Shown in pieces: positions 33,072-45,130 of a DNA stretch of 47,702 bases (its first letter is position 1; every line of letters starts with the position of its first letter). A program made the position numbers and the translations under genes. Location: NCBI GenBank assembly GCA_009712185.1, contig WASQ01000019.1, positions 1 through 47,702 of the forward strand, in the 5' to 3' direction. Source of the DNA: Telmatospirillum sp. Its GTDB lineage: Bacteria; Pseudomonadota; Alphaproteobacteria; Rhodospirillales; Magnetospirillaceae. Below the pieces are notes generated by a model. It saw nothing but the letters and a program-made list of their open reading frames with translations, was not told the origin of the DNA and searched no databases.

Positions 33072-33944
33072 TCAACCGGCCCGCGCTCGCCGCCGCGGCA
33101 GGGAATAAAGCGCCAGTCCGCTCCAGATCAGGGCAAAGGTGACGCCGTGGGCCGGGGTGAAGGACTCTCCGAAAGCAAGGACCGCGATCGCCATCTGAAT
33201 GGTCGGGCTCAGATATTGCAACAGTCCGACGGTGGAAAGCGGCAGACGTCGCGCGCCGAAGGCGAACAGGACCAGGGGGATGGCCGTGACCGGACCGGCC
33301 GCTATCAGGAGTGACCGGGTCAGACCGTCCGCGAGAAGGATGGCGCCTCCTTCGGGACGGACGGCAAGATAGGCGAGAGCGAGCGGGGCAACCATCGCCG
33401 TCTCAACCGCGAGTCCCACCATCGCCTCCACAGGGACGATTTTGCGCAACAGCGAATAAAGGCCGAATGTCAGCGGAAAGGAAAGAACCAGCCAGGGTAG
33501 GGACTCTGTTCCGGACGCCAGAACCCCAACCCCCAGGCAGACCAGGGCGATGGCGCCGATCTGTCGCGGACCCTGCCGTTCCTTGAACACAACGGCGCCG
33601 ATCAGGACCGCGAACAGCGGGAAGATAAAATAACCGACGCTGGCATCAAGCGCATGGCCGTTGCCCACGGCCCAGATGAAGCAGACCCAGTTGGCCGAAA
33701 TGGCGATGGCCGAGGCCGTCAGTCCCGCCAGCCGCCTCCGGTCCCGGAAAATGTCCAGGAGCGCCCGTCCCTTGCCGCTGACGACGGCGACCCCGATCAT
33801 GAACAAGGCGCTCCAGAGGATCCTGTGGGCCAGGACCTCAAAAGCGGGGACATCTTTCAAGGCTTTGAAGTAGAATGGGAATACGCCCCAAAGGACGTAG
33901 GCGGAGACGACCGCCCAGCATCCCTTGCGGGCTTCGGTGCTCAG
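33072..33944 (-). CDS. rarD: RarD-like EamA-family transporter, non-canonical start
   Basis: A 10-helix inner-membrane permease of the drug/metabolite superfamily; the E. coli RarD substrate is unknown. The frame from CTG 33944 gives 290 residues, close to the 296 of E. coli RarD, and contains the first helix: [20 protein letters not shown], then [21 protein letters not shown]. No ATG, GTG or TTG precedes this segment in frame. The first standard start, TTG 33860, would remove helix 1. CTG 33944-33942 overlaps the bolA stop codon as CTGA, like a usual ATGA overlap, and ATT 33947 is another possibility. GGAGG lies 13 bases upstream. A sequencing error or a true rare start could explain this. 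Confidence 0.8.
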   Translation of the reverse strand: MSTEARKGCWAVVSAYVLWGVFPFYFKALKDVPAFEVLAHRILWSALFMIGVAVVSGKGRALLDIFRDRRRLAGLTASAIAISANWVCFIWAVGNGHALDASVGYFIFPLFAVLIGAVVFKERQGPRQIGAIALVCLGVGVLASGTESLPWLVLSFPLTFGLYSLLRKIVPVEAMVGLAVETAMVAPLALAYLAVRPEGGAILLADGLTRSLLIAAGPVTAIPLVLFAFGARRLPLSTVGLLQYLSPTIQMAIAVLAFGESFTPAHGVTFALIWSGLALYSLPRRRARAG

Positions 33945-34189
33945 AATTTCGGGGCATCCTCCGGCGTGGCGGTCTGCAGGGCAAGGGCGTGCAGGTCTCC
34001 CCCCATTTTGCCCTGCAGGGCGGCGTAAACCATCTGATGCTGTTGAACCCGGCTTTTGCCGCGGAAGGCGGTCGAAACAACCAGAGCCGCGTAGTGGTCT
34101 CCGTCACCCCGAAGATCTTCGATTGTGACCTGGGCGTCGGGAAGCCCTTCCTTGATCAGTGATGTGATATGGGCGGCATCCATGGCCAT
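33941..34189 (-). CDS. bolA: BolA-family protein
   Basis: 82 residues. The fold is recognised by [19 protein letters not shown], then [15 protein letters not shown] and [18 protein letters not shown], with the His of [12 protein letters not shown]. It partners with the CGFS glutaredoxin encoded nearby. AAGGAG lies 9 bases before ATG 34189. A second ATG two codons in is also possible. It follows purL by 106 bases. The stop overlaps the proposed rarD start. Confidence 0.94.
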   Translation of the reverse strand: MAMDAAHITSLIKEGLPDAQVTIEDLRGDGDHYAALVVSTAFRGKSRVQQHQMVYAALQGKMGGDLHALALQTATPEDAPKF

Positions 34190-34295
34190 GGCGTGGGGCT
34201 CCTTGAAAAGTCAGTCTCTCGTCCGGCCTGCGGCGGCCACCCGGGGCGCGGCATACGAAAGCCGCCAACCCCTGATGCCGCCAAGCCCGGAGGCC

Positions 34296-36509
34296 TCAGG
34301 CGCCGGTCGCGGTGGCGGCCATATAGCCGGGCAGCCACCCCTCGTTCCTTTGCCGGAGATCCTGCACGGAGATGGAGCCCTGCCCCTCCACTGTCAAGGA
34401 GTCGCCAGCGGTATGGCCGATGACGCGCGCCGTGACGGAGGCCCGCTGAGCGGCCTCCAGAATGACCATGGCCTCAGCCGCGGTCGCCGTCAGGATATAG
34501 CGGCCCTGATCCTCTCCGAAACACCAGGCATGGGCCGGCAGCGTCTGCGGCGCCGCGATGCTGGCGCCGATTCCGGATGCTAAGGCCATTTCGGCCAGTG
34601 CCACCAGAAGGCCGCCATCGGACACGTCATGTACCGCCGTGACGGCGCCCTGCGCGATCATCCGCCGCACAAACTCGCCCTCCCGCTTTTCCCGGTGCAG
34701 GGCGACCGGCGGAGGAGCCCCGTCCTCGCGGCCGCATAGCTCGCGCAGATAGAGCGAACAGCCCAGCCACCCCTTCGTTTCGCCGAGGACGATGATCGTC
34801 TCCCCGACATTCTTGAAAGGCACGGACGCCGTTTTCGTCGCATCCTCGATCAGGCCCACCGCGCCGATGGTTGGGGTCGGCAGGATGGCGATCCCGTTGG
34901 TCTCGTTGTACAGCGAGACATTCCCGGAGACGACGGGGAAGGAGAGGGACCGGCAGGCCTCTCCCATTCCCTGAACCGCCTCGACGATCTGCCCCATGAT
35001 TTCCGGCTTTTCCGGGTTGCCGAAATTGAGATTGTCGGTCACGGCGAGCGGGCGGGCCCCCACCGCCGACAGATTACGGTAGGCCTCGGCGACCGCCTGG
35101 CGGCCCCCTTCATGCGGGTCGGCCAGGCAATAGCGGGGCGTGCAATCGGTGGTCATCGCCAGCGCCTTGCCCGTTCCGTGGACACGCACGATTCCGGCGT
35201 CGCCACCCGGGCGGCCGATGGTGTCGTTCATGACCATATGGTCATACTGCTCGTAGATCCACCGCTTCGAGGCCAGATCCGGGCATGCGATCAGGGTCTT
35301 CAGCGCCTCCATGACGGGATGCGCCGGCACCTCTTCAGGTGCGATCACCGGCTGTTTGACGCCGGGCACCCAGGGGCGGTCATATTCGGGACTGGCTTTC
35401 GCCAGCGGATCGATCGGCAGATCCGCAACCACCTCGCCCTGGTGGGTCAGAACCATGCGGCCGGTGTCGGTCAGATGTCCGACCACCGCGAAATCCAGTT
35501 CCCATTTCTCGAAAATCGCCCGGGCCTTGTCCTCAAGACCCGGCTTCAGCACCATCAGCATGCGCTCCTGGCTTTCCGACAGCATGATCTCATAGGGAGT
35601 CATGCCGCGTTCACGCTGGGGTACCGCGTCCAGGTCCATGGCGATGCCGAGGCCGCCCTTCGACGCCATCTCGAACGAGGACGACGTGAGCCCGGCCGCG
35701 CCCATGTCCTGGATCGCGACGATGCTGTCCGTTGCCATGAGTTCCAGGCAGGCCTCGATCAGCAGCTTCTCGGTGAAGGGGTCGCCGACCTGCACAGTGG
35801 GACGCTTCTCCTCCGAATCCTCGGAAAATTCGGCCGAGGCCATGGTGGCGCCGTGAATGCCGTCGCGTCCGGTCTTCGATCCGACATAGACCACCGGGTT
35901 GCCGACCCCCGCGGCGGCCGAATAGAAAATCCGGTCGGCGGAGGCGATGCCCACGGTCATGGCGTTGACGAGGATATTGCCATTGTAGGAGGCATGGAAA
36001 TTGGTCTCGCCGCCCACCGTGGGAACGCCGACGCAGTTGCCGTAGCCGCCGATGCCCGCGACCACGCCGGACACCAGATGACGGGTCTTGGCGTGTGAGG
36101 GATCGCCGAACCGCAACGCATTGAGATTGGCGACGGGGCGCGCGCCCATGGTGAAGACGTCGCGCAGAATGCCGCCGACACCCGTCGCCGCGCCTTGATA
36201 AGGCTCGATATAACTGGGGTGGTTATGGCTCTCCATCTTGAAGATGGCTGCCTGGCCGTCGCCGATATCGATGACACCGGCGTTCTCGCCCGGACCGCAG
36301 ATGACCCAGGGCGCCGTTGTCGGCAGGGTCTTCAGCCATTTCTTCGAGCTTTTGTAAGAACAATGCTCCGACCACATGACCGAGAAAATGCCGAGCTCGG
36401 TGATATTGGGCTCGCGACCCATGATCGAAAGGACAAGCTGATACTCGTCCGGGGTCAGCCCGTGGGCGGCGATCACATCGGGGGTGATGGGGGTTGTTTT
36501 GCTGCTCAC
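34296..36509 (-). CDS. purL: Phosphoribosylformylglycinamidine synthase subunit II
   Basis: 737 residues, the usual length of small-type PurL. It carries out the ATP-dependent amidation of FGAR in purine synthesis, with ammonia from PurQ. Visible are [15 protein letters not shown] with the catalytic His, [60 protein letters not shown] and [18 protein letters not shown]. The GTG start overlaps the purQ stop (GTGA), so the two are translationally coupled. Confidence 0.96.
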   Translation of the reverse strand: MSSKTTPITPDVIAAHGLTPDEYQLVLSIMGREPNITELGIFSVMWSEHCSYKSSKKWLKTLPTTAPWVICGPGENAGVIDIGDGQAAIFKMESHNHPSYIEPYQGAATGVGGILRDVFTMGARPVANLNALRFGDPSHAKTRHLVSGVVAGIGGYGNCVGVPTVGGETNFHASYNGNILVNAMTVGIASADRIFYSAAAGVGNPVVYVGSKTGRDGIHGATMASAEFSEDSEEKRPTVQVGDPFTEKLLIEACLELMATDSIVAIQDMGAAGLTSSSFEMASKGGLGIAMDLDAVPQRERGMTPYEIMLSESQERMLMVLKPGLEDKARAIFEKWELDFAVVGHLTDTGRMVLTHQGEVVADLPIDPLAKASPEYDRPWVPGVKQPVIAPEEVPAHPVMEALKTLIACPDLASKRWIYEQYDHMVMNDTIGRPGGDAGIVRVHGTGKALAMTTDCTPRYCLADPHEGGRQAVAEAYRNLSAVGARPLAVTDNLNFGNPEKPEIMGQIVEAVQGMGEACRSLSFPVVSGNVSLYNETNGIAILPTPTIGAVGLIEDATKTASVPFKNVGETIIVLGETKGWLGCSLYLRELCGREDGAPPPVALHREKREGEFVRRMIAQGAVTAVHDVSDGGLLVALAEMALASGIGASIAAPQTLPAHAWCFGEDQGRYILTATAAEAMVILEAAQRASVTARVIGHTAGDSLTVEGQGSISVQDLRQRNEGWLPGYMAATATGA

Positions 36510-37195
36510 GACAATGCCTCCACCAGACCGTCGAACATGGCCTTTCCATCGGTACCGCCCAGCAGGTCGTCCGCCAGGCGTTCGGGGTGCGGCATCAGGC
36601 CCAGCACCGTCCGCTTTTCGTTGAAGATGCCCGCGATGTTGCGCGCGGCGCCATTGGGGTTGGCTTCCGCCGTCACGGCACCCTCGGGGGTCGCGTAACG
36701 GAAGGCGACGAGGCCCTCGCCCTCAAGGCGGTCCAGCGTCGCCGCGTCGGCGAAATAATTGCCTTCCGCATGGGCGATCGGGAAGCGCACGATCTGACCC
36801 GCCTCATAGTTGCGCGTGAAGACGCTGTCGGCGGTTTCGACCTTGAGATGGACGTCGCGACAGATGAATTTGAGGCCGGCGTTGCGGATCAGTGCCCCCG
36901 GCAACAAACCGGTCTCGGTCAGGATCTGAAATCCGTTGCAGATTCCCAGGACGGGCAGGCCGCCCGCGGCCTTGTCCTTGACCTCGCGCATCACCGGCGA
37001 TTGGGCTGCCATGGCTCCGCAGCGAAGGTAATCACCATAGGAAAACCCCCCGGGAACGACAACCAGGTCGACATCCGGCAGGACCGTCTCGCGGTGCCAG
37101 ACCATGAGGGGCGGGTGACCAAGGGCGGCTTCAAGAGCGACTGCGGCGTCACGGTCGCAGTTCGATCCGGGGAAGACGATGACGGCGGCTTTCAA
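36506..37195 (-). CDS. purQ: Phosphoribosylformylglycinamidine synthase subunit I (glutaminase)
   Basis: 229 residues. A class I glutamine amidotransferase that feeds ammonia to PurL. The nucleophile is the Cys of [13 protein letters not shown] and the dyad is His/Glu in [11 protein letters not shown]. The oxyanion region is [20 protein letters not shown] 37195 is proposed as the start because it gives [16 protein letters not shown], the usual family N-terminus, with GGAAGG 9 bases upstream. The nearby ATG 37204 would have that same site directly against it. purS is not between these genes or elsewhere in the window, although the small-PurL complex normally needs it. Confidence 0.94.
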   Translation of the reverse strand: MKAAVIVFPGSNCDRDAAVALEAALGHPPLMVWHRETVLPDVDLVVVPGGFSYGDYLRCGAMAAQSPVMREVKDKAAGGLPVLGICNGFQILTETGLLPGALIRNAGLKFICRDVHLKVETADSVFTRNYEAGQIVRFPIAHAEGNYFADAATLDRLEGEGLVAFRYATPEGAVTAEANPNGAARNIAGIFNEKRTVLGLMPHPERLADDLLGGTDGKAMFDGLVEALS

Positions 37196-37494
37196 GAACT
37201 TCATCCTTCCGAGAGGAGGTGAGGGGCATTGTTTACCGCGATCGTCCGATTCTTGCCAGGGGGATTGCAAGACCGGATAATCATCGGAACCCGATTGCGA
37301 GGGGCTCTGACACCCCCCATCAATCCCGGCGCGAGAACTTTTCCGGTCCCGGTTCGCCGCCGGACCAAGGGCGCGCCGCCGGCGCCAACGCCCTCCATCC
37401 GTTCTCGCGGTGACGGACGGCGCCGGGGTTCAACCGATTGCCCTGTTGCAAGACGGGGGTGCTCCCCCTACACTTCGCCGCGGAGGGTTTGTTC

Positions 37495-37725
37495 TTGACT
37501 CAAGAAACGACTTCATTCCCGCGTAGCCGCGGCGCCGTCGACCGGCTTGAAAAGGCGGTAGGCCGCCTGGAAAGCGTTGTCGGGCGTTCCGCCGTTGATC
37601 TGTTCGGCAATGCCGATCTCAAGGCCAGCCGGGAGGATTACGCCCGGCTGGAAGAGGCATCGCTCGCCGTCGAGGCCCGTCTCGACGCGGTGATCGGCCG
37701 CCTCAAGACTATTCTCGAGGACTGA
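37495..37725 (+). CDS. DUF4164-like small coiled-coil protein
   Basis: 76 residues from TTG 37495, with GGAGGG 7 bases upstream; no ATG gives a sensible product. The sequence VDRLEKAVGRLESVVGRSA and YARLEEASLAVEARLDAVIG, then RLKTILED, is almost all helix with Leu/Val heptads. In alphaproteobacteria a gene of this kind regularly precedes zapA, so it is probably linked to cell division, but its role is not established. It is 4 bases from zapA. Confidence 0.8.
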   Translation: MTQETTSFPRSRGAVDRLEKAVGRLESVVGRSAVDLFGNADLKASREDYARLEEASLAVEARLDAVIGRLKTILED

Positions 37726-37729
37726 GCCG

Positions 37730-38050
37730 ATGGTCGCAACCGTCAATATCATGGTGGTCGGTCGCACCTACGAAATCAGCTGCGACGAGGGCCAGGAGGA
37801 TGACGTCCGCGCTCTGGCGGCCGAGGTGGATCGCCGGACCGGCGAGCTTCTGCGCGCGGTCGGACAGGTCGGCGACGCCCGCCTGCTGGTCATGGTCTGT
37901 CTGACCATGGCCGACGAGATCGCGGAGTTGCGCCGCCGCGACGCCGTCCTGTCGGTGCCGCAGGAAGAGGCCGACGATGCCCTGTCGACGCGTATCGATG
38001 CTCTGGCCGGTCAGATCGAGGCCATTGCAGAAAGGCTGGAGAAGGCCTAA
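37730..38050 (+). CDS. zapA: Cell division protein ZapA
   Basis: 106 residues. ZapA binds and cross-links FtsZ at the division ring. The N-terminal part VNIMVVGRTYEISCDEGQED, the LAAEVDRRTGELLRAVGQVG segment and RLLVMVCLTMADEIAELRR match the family, and a coiled-coil tail (RIDALAGQIEAIAERLEKA) follows. The neighbours (DUF4164, 6S RNA, 5-formyl-THF cyclo-ligase) are the classic alphaproteobacterial set. Confidence 0.92.
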   Translation: MVATVNIMVVGRTYEISCDEGQEDDVRALAAEVDRRTGELLRAVGQVGDARLLVMVCLTMADEIAELRRRDAVLSVPQEEADDALSTRIDALAGQIEAIAERLEKA

Positions 38051-38104
38051 GTATTGGGTGGGGCGGGCGCTGCACGGTGCGATCGGTCAATTTATCCCCG
38101 GGGC

Positions 38105-38240
38105 CAATGTATGAACTCCAGGGAGCTGTCCCTGCCGGAATCGTGGTTCCGGTATATGGTTCCCACCTGCTAAGTGCAGGCCACGGAGGGATTATGCTAC
38201 CGGACGGCCGAGGCGGCTCCGCCCTGCTTTCATTTTGTTC
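38105..38240 (+). ncRNA. ssrS: 6S RNA
   Basis: It lies between zapA and the 5-formyl-THF cyclo-ligase gene, the standard 6S RNA site. The sequence folds into the expected rod. A closing stem pairs ATGAA with TTCAT, CAG with CTG and GGAGC with GCTCC. The central bubble comes next. The upper stem pairs CCGGTA with TACCGG, TCCC with GGGA and CTGC with GCAG around loop TAAGT. The ends are approximate. 6S RNA mimics an open promoter and binds sigma-70 RNA polymerase in stationary phase. Confidence 0.7.
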
Positions 38241-38303
38241 TGAACGGACGGTCGGCGTGGACTCGTTTCATCGACGGGGACTGATCCACCGGTCCGTGGC
38301 GGG

Positions 38304-38948
38304 ATGTCGTCACGGTTGGTGATGGCAGTCCCCACCCAGTCTCCATTGCCATCAGGCGAGACCTCGGGAGGTCAATCCGGGGGCGGCGGTAAAACCGATC
38401 TCCGCCGCGAGGCGCGTGCCCTGCGCCGGGCCGCCCATAGCCGCTCCGACGGGGCCGCCGCCGGAATTCTCCGGAATTTTGTGGAGGGCGTGCCCTGGCG
38501 ATCCCGCGCGGTTATCGCCGGTTACTGGCCCATATCAGACGAGGTCGACGTTCGTCCGCTGCTCGACGCACTGGCCGAACAAGGCTGCCTGCTGGCGCTT
38601 CCGGAAGTGGAGCGACGCCAGCAGCCGTTGATTTTTCGTCGCTGGAGTCCCGGCGCGCCGCTGGAGGCCGGGATCCATGGAACATTCCATCCCCTGCGGG
38701 AAAGCCCGTCCCTGCGGCCGGACCTTGTACTGGTGCCTTTGCTAGCGTTTGACCGCCGGGGAGGGCGGCTTGGCTACGGAGGCGGATATTACGACCGGAC
38801 CATGGCCGCATTGCGGTCTGAAAAGGAGATTTTGACTGTGGGGATCGCCTATGCGGCGCAGGAAATGAGCGAACTGCCGACGGAGCCGCATGATCAGCGG
38901 CTCGATTGGATTGTGACCGAGGACTGGGCGTTGGAGGCGCTGTCATGA
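38304..38948 (+). CDS. ygfA: 5-formyltetrahydrofolate cyclo-ligase
   Basis: 214 residues from ATG 38304; ATG 38322 is also possible. It converts 5-formyl-THF to 5,10-methenyl-THF with ATP. Family features are KTDLRREARALRRAAHSRS near the N-terminus, AGYWPISDEVDVRPLLDAL in the middle and the signature FDRRGGRLGYGGGYYDRTM. It lies downstream of 6S RNA and may be processed from the same transcript. It overlaps the next gene as ATGA. Confidence 0.93.
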   Translation: MSSRLVMAVPTQSPLPSGETSGGQSGGGGKTDLRREARALRRAAHSRSDGAAAGILRNFVEGVPWRSRAVIAGYWPISDEVDVRPLLDALAEQGCLLALPEVERRQQPLIFRRWSPGAPLEAGIHGTFHPLRESPSLRPDLVLVPLLAFDRRGGRLGYGGGYYDRTMAALRSEKEILTVGIAYAAQEMSELPTEPHDQRLDWIVTEDWALEALS

Positions 38949-39760
38949 GGCTTCTGTTTGGCGGCGACGTTCTGGGGCGGTCGGGGCGGGACGCCGTTCT
39001 GGAAGCGGTGCCCGATCTCCGTCGCCGGCTTCAGCTCGATTTCGTTGTCGTCAATGGCGAGAACGCCGCCCACGGTTTCGGCATTACTCCGAAGATCTGC
39101 GAGGATTTTTTCGCTGCCGGTGTCGATGTCATCACGCTGGGCAACCACACATGGGACCAGCGCGAGATCATTCCTTTCCTGGACGCCGATCCGCGCGTCC
39201 TGCGTCCGCGCAACTATCCTCCCGGCACGCCCGGCCGGGGGACCGGCATTTTTCCGGCGACGCGCGGGCGGAAGGTGATGGTCATGCAGGTCATGGGGCG
39301 GCTTTTCATGGATGCGCTCGATGACCCCTTCGCGGCGGTCGAGGCTGAGCTGGCGCGCCAGAGACTGGGCGCCACTGTTCATGCCGCCATTTTGGATGTT
39401 CACTGCGAAGCCACCAGCGAGAAGATGGCGCTCGGCCATTACGCGGACGGGCGCATGTCGCTGGTGGTCGGCAGTCACAGCCATATCCCCACCGCGGATG
39501 CTCAGATTCTTCCCGGAGGGACGGCCTATCAGACCGATGCGGGCATGTGCGGCGATTACGATTCGGTGATCGGAATGAAAAAGGACGTGGCCACCGCCCG
39601 TTTCATTCGCAAGGTTCCCGGAGAACGGCTCAGCCCCGCCGAAGGGCCGGGGACGTTTTGTGGTGTCTTCGTCGAAACGGACGACGCCACAGGTCTTGCC
39701 CGGCGGGTCGATCCGGTTCGCCTGGGCGGCCGTCTGGCGCCCCATTGTCCGGATCTGTGA
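38945..39760 (+). CDS. YmdB-type metallophosphoesterase
   Basis: 271 residues of the TIGR00282 family (Bacillus YmdB, a 2',3'-cyclic nucleotide phosphodiesterase). Metal-binding segments are FGGDVLGRSGRDAV, VVNGENAAHGFG, TLGNHTWDQREI, VHCEATSEKMALGHY and VGSHSHIPTADAQI. The ATGA overlap with the cyclo-ligase gene fixes the start and implies coupling. The alphaproteobacterial members are not well characterised. Confidence 0.92.
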   Translation: MRLLFGGDVLGRSGRDAVLEAVPDLRRRLQLDFVVVNGENAAHGFGITPKICEDFFAAGVDVITLGNHTWDQREIIPFLDADPRVLRPRNYPPGTPGRGTGIFPATRGRKVMVMQVMGRLFMDALDDPFAAVEAELARQRLGATVHAAILDVHCEATSEKMALGHYADGRMSLVVGSHSHIPTADAQILPGGTAYQTDAGMCGDYDSVIGMKKDVATARFIRKVPGERLSPAEGPGTFCGVFVETDDATGLARRVDPVRLGGRLAPHCPDL

Positions 39761-40132
39761 CGCGGGCGTCTGGGCCTGGTGCGACGTCATCGTTCCAAGC
39801 CCTTGGATTTTCTCAAGTCCTTGGTTTTCCGGCGGCGCGTCCACTCTGCGGAGGCCCTGCTCAACCGCCGCGAGGGGCTTGAGAGTCCGTTGAGTCACTT
39901 TTTGCTCAACGGGCCGTAGGGGACGTCACCGTCGGCGCGGATTGCCCCTCGGCCAACCACGGGGGCGGCCGAGCATCCTGCGAGGTCGTCGGCCATCGGC
40001 CCAGATCGCCCGGCCCCGACAAAGCCCGGCCCCGACAAAGCCCAGGCCCGGGACGGCTTTTTTCCCATTCAGGTCAATCCCCTGCGACGAGGCTCTCGTC
40101 ACAGGGGATCAGCTTCGGTCGTACGGGATCCG
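39761..40132. other. 372-base region between convergent genes
   Basis: There is no gene. It contains a hairpin CCGTTGAG/CTCAACGG (39887-39912, with a T-rich loop), a perfect 16-base tandem duplication (40009-40024 and 40025-40040, unit CCCGGCCCCGACAAAG), and a long stem ATCCCCTG-c-GACGAG-gct-CTCGTC-a-CAGGGGAT (40077-40109). The last begins 24 bases after the rne stop and is probably the rne terminator. Confidence 0.6.
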
Positions 40133-42883
<2,751 letters not shown>

Positions 42884-43424
42884 AAAACTCAGAGCTCCAA
42901 GACGCTGTCGTTGGCGCAGTTGGCGCCGTCACGCAGCAAAATGATCCGACAAAACCGGCGGCGCCTGCGGTTTCCTGGTTCAGCGTCTTGGTCATGTGAG
43001 AGACGAAGGGCATGGAGGGAGGAATCCTGGCGGGCTGCACGCCCGGTTCTGAAAACTGTACAAACGAAACCGTTTGGCGGATAACGGCCGACTGGCCCTG
43101 CGTCGCCGGCCGGAAACGTCACCGGCCCTCAAACACAGCACCCACCCCCGAGTCACCTCTCCCATGGGAGGGGATCCGACCGCAGGTTTCGCGTCAACAC
43201 CATACCCGCAGCGCATTGTTACGGCAATGATCTTCTTCCGATTTCGGGTGGATTATTCGAATGATTCCAATGTTAGGTGCCGACAATCCGTCCGGGAGGC
43301 CCCAATGGCCGCCGGGATGCCTGTCCCGATCCTTTATGCGCGATCGAATACAAAGGGTTTAACATTGAACAGGGGGAATCGAATCGGCTATATGGGGGCG
43401 CCTTTGCTGAAGGAAGATGCAAAG
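42884..43424. other. Divergent rne/amiC control region
   Basis: 541 bases. rne mRNA usually has a long autoregulatory leader, which would lie here on the minus strand. A perfect palindrome CTCCCATGGGAG lies at 43157-43168, extended by CC/GG. 43210-43290 is AT-rich and probably holds the amiC promoter. No protein gene is supported; the open frame from 43074 merely leads into amiC. Confidence 0.5.
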
Positions 43425-44906
43425 ATGGGGCGTTGTTGCGGTTTGCTCCTCCGCATCCTCATGATTGTTCTGCTGACGCCGTTTGCGGCCGCCTTCGGCG
43501 CCGAGCGGCCGGCGGTGACGGCTGTTCGCGTCGCCGACCATGACGGCGTGACGCGGTTCGTGATGGAACTGTCGGCGGCGGCCCAGTTTCAGGTGGAGGC
43601 CCAGTCCGATCCCCGGCGCATCATTGTCGATTTTTCGGATCTCGGCTGGTCGGCCGGAATCCGCTCGCTGGCGCGGCCCGTCGGACTGGTCCGGAATTTC
43701 CGCTTCGAGGAACCGGGCGGGGAGGCGGGACGGCTGGTTCTCGAAACCCGCCATCCCGCCACGGTGAACAAGGCCTTTCTGATTCCGCCCGCCGCGGGGG
43801 GCAATTTCCGGCTGGGCGGCGATGTCGGCGTCATGGCCACCGCGACGCCGCCCGGCGCGGCCAGTCCCAGAACGGCCGCCCAGGCTTCCGCACCCCAGGG
43901 CACAACGTCCCAGGGCTCAACGTCCCAGGGCACAACGTCCCAGGGAGCGGTGTCCCCGGGAGCGGCCTCCCCGGCGGGCGCGGGCCAGCAGGGATCCGCC
44001 GTCGTTCCGACGTCGGCGCCGGTCCCTCCGGCGTCTCCCGCGGCTGCCCAACCCTCTCATCGCGAGGGGCAGGGCGCCAAGGGAACCGGCCGGGTGCCGC
44101 CGGCCGCGCCAAAGGCGCCTCCGGCGCCGGCTCAGGCCCAGGCTGCGATCCCGTCCGCCGCCGCGCTGGCCGTCCCGGGCGGGGCCGAAAGGAAGGCGTC
44201 GCGCGTCGGCAAGCCGGTCGTCGTTATCGATCCGGGACATGGCGGCGTCGATCCGGGCGCCACCAGCATCACCGGCGCCTACGAAAAGAACATTGTCCTG
44301 GCGCTGGCGCGCGCGGTGAAGGCCCAGCTCGACAAGGATGGCAAGGTCAAATGCGTTCTGACCCGGGACCGCGATGTGTTCATTCCCTTGCGTGAGCGCG
44401 TCGCCATTGCGCGGGCGGCCAACGCCGATCTGTTCCTGTCGCTCCACGCCGACACCGTGACCGATGGCGACATCCGGGGGTTGTCGGTCTACACGCTGTC
44501 GCAGACCGCCTCGGACGCCGAGGCGCAGGCGCTGGCCGACAAGGAAAACAAGGCGGACATCGTGGCGGGAATCGATCTTTCCAATGAATCGCCCGAAGTC
44601 ACCAACATCCTGATCGATCTGGTGCAACGGGAATCGATGAACCTGTCCGCGGTGTTCGCACACCGGCTGATCCGCGAGGTCTCGCGAGAGACCCGGCAGC
44701 TTCTTCAGAACACCCACCGTTTCGCCGGTTTCGCCGTATTGAAGGCGCCTGATGTGCCCTCGGTCCTGGTCGAGACGGGATATCTCTCGAACCCCAAGGA
44801 CGAGCAGATGTTGCGCCGGCCCGAATACCGCGCCAAATTGGCGGGCGCGATGGCGCGGGCGATCGAGCAGTATTTCGTGCAGACGCGTAAGGCAAGGCGA
44901 ACCTGA
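43425..44906 (+). CDS. amiC: N-acetylmuramoyl-L-alanine amidase with AMIN domain
   Basis: 493 residues. It splits peptidoglycan side chains from glycan during daughter-cell separation. The signal peptide is residues 1-26 (LLLRILMIVLLTPFAAAFGA). An AMIN domain (about 28-125, VRVADHDGVTRFVMELS) is followed by a Pro/Ala/Ser linker with a 15-base DNA repeat. The Amidase_3 domain (about 262-490) has VVVIDPGHGGVDPGA, YEKNIVLALARAV, LFLSLHADTV and the Glu of SVLVETGYLSNP, giving Zn ligands and catalytic Glu. ATG 43425 is chosen for AAGGAAG 8 bases upstream and correct signal-peptide placement; the longer frame adds 117 non-homologous residues. Confidence 0.94.
   Translation: MGRCCGLLLRILMIVLLTPFAAAFGAERPAVTAVRVADHDGVTRFVMELSAAAQFQVEAQSDPRRIIVDFSDLGWSAGIRSLARPVGLVRNFRFEEPGGEAGRLVLETRHPATVNKAFLIPPAAGGNFRLGGDVGVMATATPPGAASPRTAAQASAPQGTTSQGSTSQGTTSQGAVSPGAASPAGAGQQGSAVVPTSAPVPPASPAAAQPSHREGQGAKGTGRVPPAAPKAPPAPAQAQAAIPSAAALAVPGGAERKASRVGKPVVVIDPGHGGVDPGATSITGAYEKNIVLALARAVKAQLDKDGKVKCVLTRDRDVFIPLRERVAIARAANADLFLSLHADTVTDGDIRGLSVYTLSQTASDAEAQALADKENKADIVAGIDLSNESPEVTNILIDLVQRESMNLSAVFAHRLIREVSRETRQLLQNTHRFAGFAVLKAPDVPSVLVETGYLSNPKDEQMLRRPEYRAKLAGAMARAIEQYFVQTRKARRT
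43894..43953 (+). repeat. Four 15-base tandem repeats in amiC linker
   Basis: The unit is CCCAGGGCACAACGT with small changes, in frame, encoding PQGTT, SQGST, SQGTT and SQGAV. Degenerate copies continue for about 30 bases. Copy-number change would alter linker length without a frameshift. Confidence 0.85.
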
Positions 44907-45026
44907 CGGGTCGCAATCTGGTCCTCGGGCGTCAGCGAAGCCCTGTCCCGCATGTCCACCGTTCGGGCGGTCGGGGCGCCGGAACGGTGCCTCCGACCTG
45001 GTCCGGGGCGGGAGGGCGCGCGAAGC

Positions 45027-45113
45027 GCGGGTGGCCGCATGAGGGGCGGGTGGCTGCATGAGGCGCGGGTGGGGCGGCCCGATGAAATGCCCGATGAAAC
45101 GCCCGATGAAACG
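45027..45113 (+). repeat. Two adjacent tandem repeats in the mrcA leader
   Basis: 19-base units (45027-45045, 45046-45064, then a partial one; GCGGGTGGCYGCATGAGGS) are followed by three 12-base units (45078-45089, 45090-45101, 45102-45113; CCCGATGAAAYG). They fill most of the gap between amiC and mrcA and end 17 bases before the mrcA ATG. Confidence 0.85.
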
Positions 45114-45130
45114 AAGGATGACGCGGTGTC

